14,494 bases of DNA from Clostridia bacterium (GCA_017397695.1 JAFQIF010000207.1:1-14494), one strand, 5' to 3'. Shown: positions 1 through 6,801, counted from the stretch's first letter. Notes: generated by a model not told the origin, from the sequence alone. A program made the numbers and translations.

Positions 1-50
1 GGGCTGACCGACGAGCGTCGAGCGAGGAGAGACAAATCCCTCCTTCTGCG
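1..50 (+). repeat. Partial upstream copy of the structured tandem repeat
   Basis: The first 39 bases are identical to positions 166-204, giving a period of 165 bp. Only the 3' part of this copy is inside the window. Its right arm reads CAAATCCCTC where the complete copy has CAAATCCTTC; both can pair with a GAGGGATTTG left arm, this one with Watson-Crick pairs throughout. The left arm of this copy lies outside the window, so this is consistent with, but does not prove, selection on the stem. The end (CCTTCTGCGCCA) looks like a tRNA 3' end, but no tRNA body fits. Confidence 0.8.
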
Positions 51-57
51 CCAAGAA

Positions 58-90
58 AGAAGCTTTGAGAAAATCAGAGCTTCTTTTATT
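58..90 (+). terminator. Intrinsic terminator after repeat copy 1
   Basis: An 11-bp stem (AGAAGCTTTGA, 58-68, with TCAGAGCTTCT, 74-84, one G-U pair) closes a GAAAA loop and runs into TTTTATT. The same stem sequence, with a different loop, follows the second repeat copy at 224-256. Confidence 0.75.
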
Positions 91-108
91 TTATCAAAAA
101 CTTGCTTC

Positions 109-210
109 GAAGAGGGATTTGAACTGGCCCGGTAGTGAATGAGGTCCCAGTGGGGCCTCAGAGCCGGGCTGACCGACGAGCGTCGAGCGAGGAGAGACAA
201 ATCCTTCTTT
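109..210 (+). ncRNA. Candidate structured RNA / complete repeat unit (unnamed)
   Basis: About 100 nt folds into a closed structure. The outer stem is 109-121 with 198-210 (about 13 bp with two G-U pairs, AGAGGGATTTG against CAAATCCTTCT). Inside it, 125-132 pairs with 164-171 (GGCCCGG with CCGGGCT), which encloses 141-148 paired with 152-159 (GAGGTCCC with GGGGCCTC, one G-U). A small CGAC/GTCG hairpin lies at 174-185. A terminator follows at 224-256. No promoter was recognised between the preceding terminator and this unit, so it may be transcribed from upstream or be a non-transcribed repeat. The plus strand is assigned only because the U-tracts follow each hairpin on it; the hairpins are nearly as good on the minus strand. 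I do not recognise a named RNA family. Confidence 0.5.
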
Positions 211-223
211 CTGCATAAGAAAA

Positions 224-256
224 AGAAGCTTTGAGGGAATCAGAGCTTCTTTTGTT
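224..256 (+). terminator. Intrinsic terminator, probably bidirectional
   Basis: The stem AGAAGCTTTGA (224-234) pairs with TCAGAGCTTCT (240-250) around a GGGAA loop and is followed by TTTGTT. Read from the other strand the hairpin is followed by TTTTTCTT, so it can also end the minus-strand histidine phosphatase transcript coming from 312-914. Confidence 0.75.
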
Positions 257-311
257 CTATCCATTTAAGAGCGGGACGAATGCTTTCCGGCTCGCTTTGC
301 AATGCTCATTG

Positions 312-914
312 TCATTCGCCTTGCGGAGGAACGCTGATCGCTTTTACCGTCCATACGCCGTTTTGATATGCCAGCGTGCTGACCGCGGCAAAGCCCTGCG
401 ATACCTGCTTCTTTTCGCTGAACGGGAGGCCGCACAGATCGCACAGCAGGAGCCTGTTGATGCCGGAATGCGCGACGGCTGCCGCGCAGGATTGCGTATG
501 CGCAGCGATGTACGCAAGCGCAGCGTGCGCGCGTGCAAGCCCGTCCTTGTCGCTTTCGCCGCCAGGCGGGCAGGAGGCGCGGCGGCCCTGACCAAAGTAT
601 TGCGGATAATGGCTGCGCAGCTGATCAAATGTCAGACCGTCCCACTCACCGCCGTCGAGCTCAATAAGTGCATCCAGTACATGCAGCGGTCGGCATCTGC
701 CTGCAATCGCTTCGGCGGTCTGCCGGGCACGCAGAAGAGGGCTGGTATATACAGCCTCAATGGGCGCATGTTCGAGAAGACGGCTTAGCGCTTTTGCCTG
801 CTTAAAGCCGTATGTGCTCAGCGGCAGATTGGTTTTCTGGCCGAGGCACATTCTCACGCCGTCCGGATAATCGGGCTGCGCATGGCGGATCAGATAGATC
901 AGCTTTTCCTGCAT
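312..914 (-). CDS. Histidine phosphatase family protein (phosphoglycerate mutase-like)
   Basis: A 200-residue protein of the histidine phosphatase superfamily, which removes phosphate from small molecules through a phospho-histidine intermediate. Visible are the N-terminal LIRHAQ motif with the catalytic His11, Arg62 in SPLLRARQT, the acidic GGEWDGL segment (Glu90), and the second histidine in AVAHSGINR (His149). Length is normal for CobC/GpmB-like members. The reading frame stays open upstream to 1199, but the start at 914 is preferred: AAGGAG lies 9 nt before it and the homology begins there. The substrate cannot be told; alpha-ribazole phosphatase, sugar phosphatase and others share these motifs. 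It is divergent from the selenium operon with its own promoter, so a link to that pathway is only suggested by position. There is no signal peptide; it is expected in the cytoplasm. Confidence 0.88.
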   Translation of the reverse strand: MQEKLIYLIRHAQPDYPDGVRMCLGQKTNLPLSTYGFKQAKALSRLLEHAPIEAVYTSPLLRARQTAEAIAGRCRPLHVLDALIELDGGEWDGLTFDQLRSHYPQYFGQGRRASCPPGGESDKDGLARAHAALAYIAAHTQSCAAAVAHSGINRLLLCDLCGLPFSEKKQVSQGFAAVSTLAYQNGVWTVKAISVPPQGE

Positions 915-945
915 GGAGATGGGCTCCTTGTCGTGTGCTGCCCAT

Positions 946-975
946 ATGATACCACGCGCCATTGGCGGATGGCAA
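946..975 (-). promoter_or_regulatory. Sigma-A-type promoter for the histidine phosphatase gene
   Basis: On the minus strand TTGCCA (970-975) and TATCAT (946-951) are separated by 18 nt. This places a transcript start about 25 nt upstream of the start codon at 914, leaving room for the AAGGAG ribosome site at 924-929. Confidence 0.6.
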
Positions 976-999
976 GCGCAGAAGAACGGATGACCTGTA

Positions 1000-1028
1000 T
1001 TGACACGCGGGCGGCGGACGGCTAGAAT
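1000..1028 (+). promoter_or_regulatory. Sigma-A-type promoter of the selenium operon
   Basis: TTGACA (1000-1005) and TAGAAT (1023-1028) are separated by exactly 17 nt, a near-consensus promoter about 45 nt upstream of the methyltransferase start. The leader is short (about 40 nt), with no room for a riboswitch and no obvious operator palindrome. It is back to back with the minus-strand promoter at 946-975; the -35 boxes are about 25 nt apart. Confidence 0.78.
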
Positions 1029-1073
1029 GAAAGAAGTTGAAACAAAAGCGACAGTTGGCGGGAACAAACATCT

Positions 1074-1823
1074 ATGAATACAATGGGTACATTCTGGGAT
1101 CGGGATACGATCCGGTGGATGACGGATGCATCGGAACATGCGTCCTATTATGCGCAGCTGGCGCGCAGGATCGCGCCTGGGCTGCCTGCATGCGGGCATG
1201 TCTGCGATGCTGGCTGCGGCCTGGGTTATCTGTCTTTGGAATTGGCCAAAAGCGCGTCGCAGATCACGGCAGTGGATATCAGCGCGCAGGCGCTGGCCGT
1301 TCTGGAGAATAAGCGCGCGGAACGCGGACTAAGCAATATTACGATCCGCCGTGGGGATATCTGGCAGACTCGGCCGGAAAAGTCGTATGACGCCATGGTG
1401 TTTTGCCTCTTTGGCAGCGGCATGGATGTACTACGGCTGGCGAAGGCGCAGTGCCGTGGCGATGTGTTTATGGTGCTGCGCAATTATTGCGTGCACAGGT
1501 TTTCGGTAAAAGAGTATCGAATTGATTATGCGCTGTTCGATGATGTATGCCTGCTGCTGGAGAGGCTGAGAATTCCGTATGAAAGAGAAGCGTTTGCGCT
1601 GGAGTTCGGACAACCGTTTTGCAGTTTGCAGGATGCAAAGGCATTTTTTGAACGCCACGGACGGGACGATGAAATCACGGATACGTTTGTAAAAAGCAGA
1701 CTGCTGGAAACGAGTGATGCGGCATTTCCCTATTATATGCCGCATCAGCGGAGAGTCGGACTTCTTCATCTGCATGTGAAGGATATCCCGCAGGACCTGA
1801 CGGACGGGAGAAAACTGGAATGA
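1074..1823 (+). CDS. Class I SAM-dependent methyltransferase, first gene of the selenium operon
   Basis: A 249-residue protein with a Rossmann-type methyltransferase fold in its first ~150 residues. Motif I is CDAGCGLGYL (residues 44-53), followed by the acidic end of strand 2 in AVDIS (66-70) and a GDIW motif (94-97) after strand 3. The C-terminal ~100 residues are unassigned and may bind substrate. No substrate can be read from the sequence. Its stop overlaps the start of the XdhC-family gene (ATGA), so the two are probably translationally coupled and the methyltransferase probably serves the same selenium/molybdenum pathway; this is inference. The start at 1074 has only a weak ribosome site; an ATG at 1083 is an alternative that removes three residues. 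Cytoplasmic, no signal peptide. Confidence 0.88.
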   Translation: MNTMGTFWDRDTIRWMTDASEHASYYAQLARRIAPGLPACGHVCDAGCGLGYLSLELAKSASQITAVDISAQALAVLENKRAERGLSNITIRRGDIWQTRPEKSYDAMVFCLFGSGMDVLRLAKAQCRGDVFMVLRNYCVHRFSVKEYRIDYALFDDVCLLLERLRIPYEREAFALEFGQPFCSLQDAKAFFERHGRDDEITDTFVKSRLLETSDAAFPYYMPHQRRVGLLHLHVKDIPQDLTDGRKLE

Positions 1824-2830
1824 AAGATATTTTTTCGGCTGTGCTTGCGCAGCTGGATGCGGGCAGCGATATTGTGCTCGCGACCATGATCGCGCATGCC
1901 GGCAGCGTGCCGCGGGGAATGGGATCACAGATGGTGCTCGGCGGCGAGGGGCTCATCGCGGGCACAATTGGCGGCGGCGTCGGCGAAAAGGCGATGATTG
2001 CCTACGGTCTTTCGCTGCTTGAAAGCAGATCCTGCGGCATACATACCTATGCGCTGCACGGCAGGGAAGGCGAGCGCCACGGCAGCGTGTGCGGTGGGGA
2101 TATCACGGTATATTTTCAGTATATCGCCGCAGAAAACAGCGGCTGGCGGACGCTTGCGAAGAGCCTGCTTGAGCGGATTGAAACGCGGCAAGGGGGCTGG
2201 CTGATTCAGCGCCTGAACGGAGGCGCGCCTGCGCTGCTTAATCAGGATAAAAAAGCAATCTGCGGCGCATTTGATGGAGAAAAGGAAGCCTTGTGCTGCG
2301 CGGTCAGCGTGCGTACGGAGGACGCCTTCACCATGCCGCTGTATGTCGGCGAGCGGGCGGTGCTCTTTGGCGCGGGCAATTGCGCACAGGCGCTGGCGCC
2401 GCTGCTTGCTTCGGTGGGTTTCTGCGTGACGGTGTATGACGACAGAAAAGAGCTGGCCTGCAAGGAGCTGTTTCCCCAGGCGGAAAACATCATCTGCGCG
2501 TCTTACGACAGCATTGCTGATCATATCACGCTGGAGGAAGACGACTATGTCGTCGCTATGACCAGCACGCACGTCAGCGATCTGTGCATTCAGAGCCAGG
2601 TGCTGCGCATGGATCATGCCTATGTCGGCATGCTGGGCAGTAAGGCAAAGCGTGCGTTTGTTCACGGCAAGCTGCTGGAATATGGTATCCCTCAGGCGAT
2701 GATCGACCGCGTGCATACGCCCATTGGCATGCGTATCGGGGCGGTTACGCCGGCGGAGATTGCCATCAGCATCGCAGGCGAGATGGTGCTTGTCCGGGCG
2801 CAGCTGCGCGAGCAGGCTGGCAGAGCCTGA
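1820..2830 (+). CDS. XdhC/CoxI family molybdenum hydroxylase maturation protein
   Basis: A 336-residue protein with both XdhC domains. The N-terminal XdhC/CoxI domain has GSVPRGMGSQMV (28-39), a glycine-rich GTIGGGVGE segment (48-56) and a CGGDITVYFQ motif. The C-terminal Rossmann-like domain starts at VLFGAGNCAQAL (181-192) and ends in the family-typical MRIGAVTPAEIAISIAGEMV. XdhC proteins bind molybdenum cofactor, assist its sulfuration and deliver it to xanthine dehydrogenase-type enzymes; members in selenium loci are assumed to do the equivalent for the selenium form. The usual GxGHV of the C-terminal domain reads GAGNC here (Asn187, Cys188). It overlaps the methyltransferase gene by 4 nt and is followed 25 nt later by the DUF3343 gene. 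Cytoplasmic. Confidence 0.92.
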   Translation: MKDIFSAVLAQLDAGSDIVLATMIAHAGSVPRGMGSQMVLGGEGLIAGTIGGGVGEKAMIAYGLSLLESRSCGIHTYALHGREGERHGSVCGGDITVYFQYIAAENSGWRTLAKSLLERIETRQGGWLIQRLNGGAPALLNQDKKAICGAFDGEKEALCCAVSVRTEDAFTMPLYVGERAVLFGAGNCAQALAPLLASVGFCVTVYDDRKELACKELFPQAENIICASYDSIADHITLEEDDYVVAMTSTHVSDLCIQSQVLRMDHAYVGMLGSKAKRAFVHGKLLEYGIPQAMIDRVHTPIGMRIGAVTPAEIAISIAGEMVLVRAQLREQAGRA

Positions 2831-2855
2831 CGCAAAGCAGATGGAGGCATAAGCT

Positions 2856-3092
2856 GTGATCAGGAAAACGATGAGGCTGGTCATCACCTTTTATACGACG
2901 ACGGACGCCATGGCGATGGAGACTGCATGCAAAGCGCAGCAAGCCAACGGGCGGCTTATTCCCGTGCCGCGCAGCATTTCCGCAGGCTGCGGTCTGGCGT
3001 GGTGCGCTGCGCCGGAAAGCAGGGAAGCGCTTGAACGCCTGATGAGAATGAATCAAATCACATATCAGGATATGCATGAATGCCTGGTCTGA
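2856..3092 (+). CDS. DUF3343 protein, putative Se/S carrier
   Basis: A 78-residue protein starting at GTG 2856, chosen because GGAGG lies 8 nt before it; an in-frame ATG at 2871 has no ribosome site. It shows the DUF3343 pattern: an N-terminal strand (LVITFYTTTDAMAME), then a loop with IPVPRSISAGCGLAWC (35-50), giving Cys45 and Cys50 as likely reactive residues. The family is repeatedly found next to SirA/TusA-like and selenium genes and is named in databases as a putative Se/S carrier-like protein, but its reaction is not established to my knowledge. Here it lies between the XdhC-family gene and the cysteine desulfurase, which fits a role in passing selenium or sulfur. The gene ends 14 nt before the desulfurase start. 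Confidence 0.85.
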   Translation: MIRKTMRLVITFYTTTDAMAMETACKAQQANGRLIPVPRSISAGCGLAWCAAPESREALERLMRMNQITYQDMHECLV

Positions 3093-3106
3093 AAAGAGGA
3101 TATGAC

Positions 3107-4243
3107 GTGATCTATTTGGATAACGCTGCGACCACGATCCATAAGCCGCCGGCGGTAATCCGGGCGGTGGCGCAGGCGATGGAAAGCGCCGGAAATTCCG
3201 GGCGGGGCGTACATGAAGCTGCGCTTGATGCATCGCGCATCGTGTATGATACGCGTGCGGCTGCAGCATCGCTGTTTCATGCACAGAAGCCTGCGCAGGT
3301 GGCCTTTACAGCCAATGCCACGCAGAGCCTGAATACGGCCATCAAAGGCCTGCTTGTCCCGGGCGATCATGTGATCACCACGGCGATGGAGCATAACTCT
3401 GTGCTGCGGCCGCTCTATGAAATGCAGGAGCGGGGCGTTCTGCTGACCATCCTGCCGTGCGATGGGCGCGGCGTGTTTTCCTATGAGGAGATGGAAAGCG
3501 CCGTCCGGCCCGATACGAAGGCCATCGTCTGTACCCATGCTTCCAATCTGACGGGTAATCTGGTGGACATTGCGCGCGTGGGTGAAATTGCAAACCGGCA
3601 TGGGATTCTTTTGATCGTGGACGCTTCGCAGACGGCAGGCGTATTTCCCATTGATGTGCAGGCCATGCATATTGGCGTGCTGTGCTTTACCGGACATAAG
3701 GGGCTGCTGGGTCCGCAGGGCACCGGCGGTATGGTGGTGGCGGAAGGCGTGAGCATCCGGCCGCTGCTGTCCGGCGGCAGCGGCGTGGAAACCTATAGCC
3801 GAGCGCATCCGGCGCAGATGCCCACTGCGCTGGAAGCGGGCACGCTCAATGTCCACGGTCTTGCCGGCCTGCGCGCAGCACTGGGCTATATTCAGCAAAT
3901 GGGACTGGATGCAATCCGGAAAAAGGAACAAAGACTCATGCGCACGTTTTATGAGCGGGTGAAAGATATTCCGGGCGTTCGCGTCTATGGAGATTTTTCA
4001 TCCGACGAGCGCTGCGCAATCGTATCACTCAATATCAGGGATTGCGACTCGGCGCAGGTGAGCGATGTGCTGGCGCAGCAATACAGCATCGCTACACGTC
4101 CGGGCGCGCATTGCGCACCGCTGATGCATCAGGCGCTGGGTACGGTGGAGCAGGGAGCGGTACGCTTCAGCTTCTCGCATTTGAATACGATGGATGAGAT
4201 TGACACGGCGGTTTTGGCTATTGCTCAGATCGCGGCAGAATGA
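3107..4243 (+). CDS. Selenium-associated cysteine desulfurase (class V aminotransferase)
   Basis: A 378-residue PLP enzyme of the NifS/SufS/CsdA group. It begins with YLDNAATT, has the PLP lysine in GHKGLLGPQGTGG (Lys198, after His197), and the catalytic cysteine in RPGAHCAPLMHQALGT (Cys336). The GTG at 3107 is taken as the start: AGAGGA lies 6 nt upstream and it gives the family-typical M-IYLDNAATT beginning; an ATG at 3080 would overlap the previous gene and has no ribosome site. The family removes sulfur from cysteine, or selenium from selenocysteine, and holds it as a persulfide or perselenide on the catalytic Cys. Together with YedF and SelD it matches the desulfurase subgroup found in selenium-dependent molybdenum hydroxylase loci. 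All key residues are present. Cytoplasmic. Confidence 0.93.
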   Translation: MIYLDNAATTIHKPPAVIRAVAQAMESAGNSGRGVHEAALDASRIVYDTRAAAASLFHAQKPAQVAFTANATQSLNTAIKGLLVPGDHVITTAMEHNSVLRPLYEMQERGVLLTILPCDGRGVFSYEEMESAVRPDTKAIVCTHASNLTGNLVDIARVGEIANRHGILLIVDASQTAGVFPIDVQAMHIGVLCFTGHKGLLGPQGTGGMVVAEGVSIRPLLSGGSGVETYSRAHPAQMPTALEAGTLNVHGLAGLRAALGYIQQMGLDAIRKKEQRLMRTFYERVKDIPGVRVYGDFSSDERCAIVSLNIRDCDSAQVSDVLAQQYSIATRPGAHCAPLMHQALGTVEQGAVRFSFSHLNTMDEIDTAVLAIAQIAAE

Positions 4244-4260
4244 GCAGGAGGATAACGAAG

Positions 4261-4878
4261 ATGGAAAAGACAGTTGATGCGCGCGGCATGGCCTGCCCGC
4301 TGCCGGTTGTGCATGCGAAAAAGGCTGCGGAGGAGATGCATGGCGGCGATGTGCTGACGGTGCTGGTGGATAACGAAATCGCGGTGCAGAATCTGACGCG
4401 CTTTGCTGCGCATAAAGGGCATGAGGCCGAGGCACGCAGGCACGGCGAGAAGGAATTTGCCGTGGTGATCCGCATTGCGGGCGAGGCAGACGTCACAGCA
4501 CAGGCAGGGCAGCCTGTCAGCTGCGCGCCGGATATGCGCAGGCAGGGTATGGTTGTGGTGCTCTCGGCCAATGTGATGGGCACGGGCGACGAGCGCCTGG
4601 GCAAGTCTCTGATGAAGGCGTTTGTCTTTGCGCTCACCAAGCAGGATCAGCTGCCGCAGACCATCCTCTGCTACAATACCGGTGCATATCTTACCTGCGA
4701 GGGGGCGGATACGCTGGAGGATCTGCGCGCGCTGGAGGCGGAGGGCGTAACCATCCGTACCTGCGGCACCTGCCTGGATTTCTATGGGCTTAAGGAAAAG
4801 CTGGCCGTCGGCACGGTGACAAACATGTACGAGATTGTGGAATGCATGGAGGCGGCAGCGTCCATCGTTCGTCCGTGA
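4261..4878 (+). CDS. yedF: YedF, sulfurtransferase-like selenium metabolism protein
   Basis: A 205-residue two-domain protein. The N-terminal SirA/TusA-like domain carries the CPxP motif in RGMACPLPVV (Cys12), the site that would carry a persulfide or perselenide. After a linker the C-terminal DsrE/F-like domain (about 95-205) has VVLSANVMGTGDERLG and a TCGTCLDFYGL motif (Cys168, Cys171). This arrangement is the one defined for YedF proteins that co-occur with SelD. The start at 4261 is chosen because AGGAGG lies 9 nt upstream; an earlier ATG at 4240 overlaps the desulfurase stop and has no ribosome site. Proposed role: carrying selenium from the desulfurase to SelD or to the final acceptor. 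That is family inference; the carrier step is not proven from sequence. Confidence 0.93.
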   Translation: MEKTVDARGMACPLPVVHAKKAAEEMHGGDVLTVLVDNEIAVQNLTRFAAHKGHEAEARRHGEKEFAVVIRIAGEADVTAQAGQPVSCAPDMRRQGMVVVLSANVMGTGDERLGKSLMKAFVFALTKQDQLPQTILCYNTGAYLTCEGADTLEDLRALEAEGVTIRTCGTCLDFYGLKEKLAVGTVTNMYEIVECMEAAASIVRP

Positions 4879-4886
4879 GGTAAGCG

Positions 4887-5924
4887 ATGGAGACGGAAAT
4901 GAAGCTGACAAAGCTGGCCAGCTGTGCGGGCTGCGGCGCCAAGCTGGGCGCCGGCACGCTGGCCAAAATGCTGGAAGGATTCAAAACCCACAGCGATCCA
5001 AGACTGATTGTGGGCTATGACAAGAGCGACGACGCCAGCGTTTATGTAATTGACGACCATACGGCGCTGATCCAGACGACGGATTTCTTTCCGCCGATTG
5101 TGGATGATCCGTATCTGTATGGCAGGATTGCGGCAGTGAATGCCCTCAGCGATGTGTACGCTATGGGTGGCGAACCGAAGCTGGCGCTGAATATCATGTG
5201 TGTGGCGCAGGGAATGCCGGATGAAACCGTGCGCAGAATCCTGCAGGGCGGTTATGATGCAGCATACGAAGCGGGCGCGATTATCACCGGCGGGCATACC
5301 ATTCAGGGTGCGGAGCCGATTTACGGGCTTGCGGTTTCGGGCTTTGTGCATCCGGGCAAGGTGCTCACCAACAGCAATGCCAGACCGGGCGACGTGCTGA
5401 TCCTGACCAAGCCGCTGGGCGTAGGCATTCTGACGACCGCAGCCAAGGCGGAGATGGCGGAGCCGGAGGTGATGGAGCGCATCTACGCGCAGATGGCGAC
5501 GCTGAATAAGTATGCCCGGGATATCATGGTGAAGTACCCGGTGAGCAGCTGTACGGATGTGACCGGCTTTTCGCTCATCGGTCATAGCTACGAGATGGCG
5601 CAGGGCAGCGGTGTGAGCATCTATCTGCAGGCGGACAGGATCCCCTATCACGGTGAGGCGCTTGAATTGGCGTCCATGGGGCTTGTGCCTGCGGGTGCTT
5701 ACCGCAATCGCGCGTATGCGCAGCATGCCGTATGCGTACGGGGCAAGGTTTCGCTGGCTATGCAGGATATCCTGTATGATCCGCAGACCAGCGGCGGGCT
5801 GCTGATGGCGCTGCCCGAGGAGGCGGCGCAGGATTGCCTGAAGGAAATGAAAACGGCAGCGCCGCAGGCGGAGATTATCGGCTATGTGACCGAGAAGAGC
5901 GACAGCTGGATGTATCTGGAGTGA
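4887..5924 (+). CDS. selD: Selenide, water dikinase (selenophosphate synthetase)
   Basis: A 345-residue SelD, full length. It converts selenide and ATP to selenophosphate, AMP and phosphate. The N-terminal glycine-rich loop SCAGCGAK holds the catalytic cysteine and lysine (Cys16, Lys19, aligning with Cys17 and Lys20 of E. coli SelD). Further signatures are YDKSDDASVY, TTDFFPPIVDDPYLYGRIAAVNALSDVYAMGG, GGHTIQG, and DPQTSGGLL near the C-terminus. The active site has cysteine, not selenocysteine, so the gene does not itself need a SECIS element. The GAGG of the ribosome site overlaps the yedF stop and the gap is 8 nt. No selA, selB or tRNA-Sec lies in the window; with YqeB and XdhC next to it the selenophosphate is most likely used for a molybdenum hydroxylase cofactor, though use for selenoproteins or selenouridine elsewhere cannot be excluded. 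Confidence 0.96.
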   Translation: METEMKLTKLASCAGCGAKLGAGTLAKMLEGFKTHSDPRLIVGYDKSDDASVYVIDDHTALIQTTDFFPPIVDDPYLYGRIAAVNALSDVYAMGGEPKLALNIMCVAQGMPDETVRRILQGGYDAAYEAGAIITGGHTIQGAEPIYGLAVSGFVHPGKVLTNSNARPGDVLILTKPLGVGILTTAAKAEMAEPEVMERIYAQMATLNKYARDIMVKYPVSSCTDVTGFSLIGHSYEMAQGSGVSIYLQADRIPYHGEALELASMGLVPAGAYRNRAYAQHAVCVRGKVSLAMQDILYDPQTSGGLLMALPEEAAQDCLKEMKTAAPQAEIIGYVTEKSDSWMYLE

Positions 5925-5929
5925 TACCA

Positions 5930-6757
5930 ATGGAAAATCTGATCATTGTGCGCGGCGGCGGCGATCTCGCCACAGGATCCATCTATAAGCTGCACAAGTG
6001 CGGCTTCCCCGTGCTGGTTCTGGAGACGGACAGTCCCTCTGCGATCCGCCGTAACGTTGCCTTCAGCGAGGCTGTTTATGCGGGGCGGCAGACGGTGGAG
6101 GATGTGACCTGCACGCTGGCTGCGAATACGGATGAGGCCATGGCGCTGATTAAAGCGGGCAGCCTGGCGATGCTGGTGGATCCGAAAGGCGAAAGCCTTG
6201 CGCAGCTGCGTCCGCTGGCGGTGGTGGATGCCATTCTTGCCAAGCGCAATCTGGGTACGCACAGGGGCATGGCGCCGATCACCATAGCGCTCGGCCCTGG
6301 GTTTACGGCAGGGCAGGATGTGGATGCGGTGATCGAAACGGCGCGCGGTCATGCGCTGGGCAGGGTGATCTATCATGGATCGGCAGCGGCGAATACCGGC
6401 GTGCCCGGCATCATCGGCGGCTATGGCAAAGAACGTGTAATTCATAGTCCGGCGGCAGGCGTGCTCAGGAATGTGAAGCATATCACGGATACCGTGAAAA
6501 AGGGCGAAGTGATCGCGATTGTGGAAAGTGATGCGGGTAGGGTTCCCGTGCATGCGACAATCGACGGTCTGCTTCGTGGTCTGATCCGCGACGGCTATCC
6601 GGTGACGGAAGGCTTTAAGATTGCAGATATTGATCCCCGGACGCAGGAATACGATAACTGCTTTACCATCTCCGACAAGGCCCGGTGCATCGCCGGCGGC
6701 GTGCTGGAGGCGATTCTGCATCTGAAGCACGAAAAAAGAATCATTGAAAATCCCTGA
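5930..6757 (+). CDS. yqeB: YqeB, EF2563-family selenium-dependent molybdenum hydroxylase accessory protein
   Basis: A 275-residue protein with the signatures of the EF2563/YqeB family: VRGGGDLATGSIYKLHKCGFPVLVLE at the N-terminus, the DPKG and GPGF segments in the middle, and ISDKARCIAGGVLEAIL near the end. The family is a marker for selenium-dependent molybdenum hydroxylases and is thought to act in insertion or handling of the labile selenium of the molybdenum site; its exact reaction is not known to me. The ATG at 5930 is preferred over an upstream in-frame start at 5834, which would lie inside selD; GGAG at 5918-5921 is well placed and the gene starts 5 nt after the selD stop. It is the last gene before a strong hairpin at 6764-6801. 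Confidence 0.93.
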   Translation: MENLIIVRGGGDLATGSIYKLHKCGFPVLVLETDSPSAIRRNVAFSEAVYAGRQTVEDVTCTLAANTDEAMALIKAGSLAMLVDPKGESLAQLRPLAVVDAILAKRNLGTHRGMAPITIALGPGFTAGQDVDAVIETARGHALGRVIYHGSAAANTGVPGIIGGYGKERVIHSPAAGVLRNVKHITDTVKKGEVIAIVESDAGRVPVHATIDGLLRGLIRDGYPVTEGFKIADIDPRTQEYDNCFTISDKARCIAGGVLEAILHLKHEKRIIENP

Positions 6758-6763
6758 ATAAGA

Positions 6764-6801
6764 AAGCCCCGGCTTCTGTTGTATCACAGAAGCCGGGGCT
6801 T
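6764..6801. terminator. Bidirectional terminator between convergent genes
   Basis: A perfect 16-bp stem (AAGCCCCGGCTTCTGT with its complement) closes a 6-nt TGTATC loop. It lies between the ends of yqeB (plus) and the GH31 gene (minus). The U-tracts on both sides are modest (TTATTGTGTTT and TTTCTTATT), which fits a shared terminator. Confidence 0.85.

Noticed and set aside
20..53. tRNA-like 3' end (CAAATCCCTCCTTCTGCGCCA-type, T-loop, acceptor and CCA)
   Set aside because: No D-arm, anticodon arm or matching 5' acceptor strand exists in the repeat on either strand; the likeness is limited to one arm of the outer stem.
231..788. 185-residue plus-strand frame
   Set aside because: It is antisense to the histidine phosphatase gene, its start lies inside the terminator hairpin, and the protein resembles nothing.
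4887..5924. Possible selenocysteine in SelD or other operon genes
   Set aside because: All frames are intact without an in-frame TGA, and the SelD active site codon is TGC.
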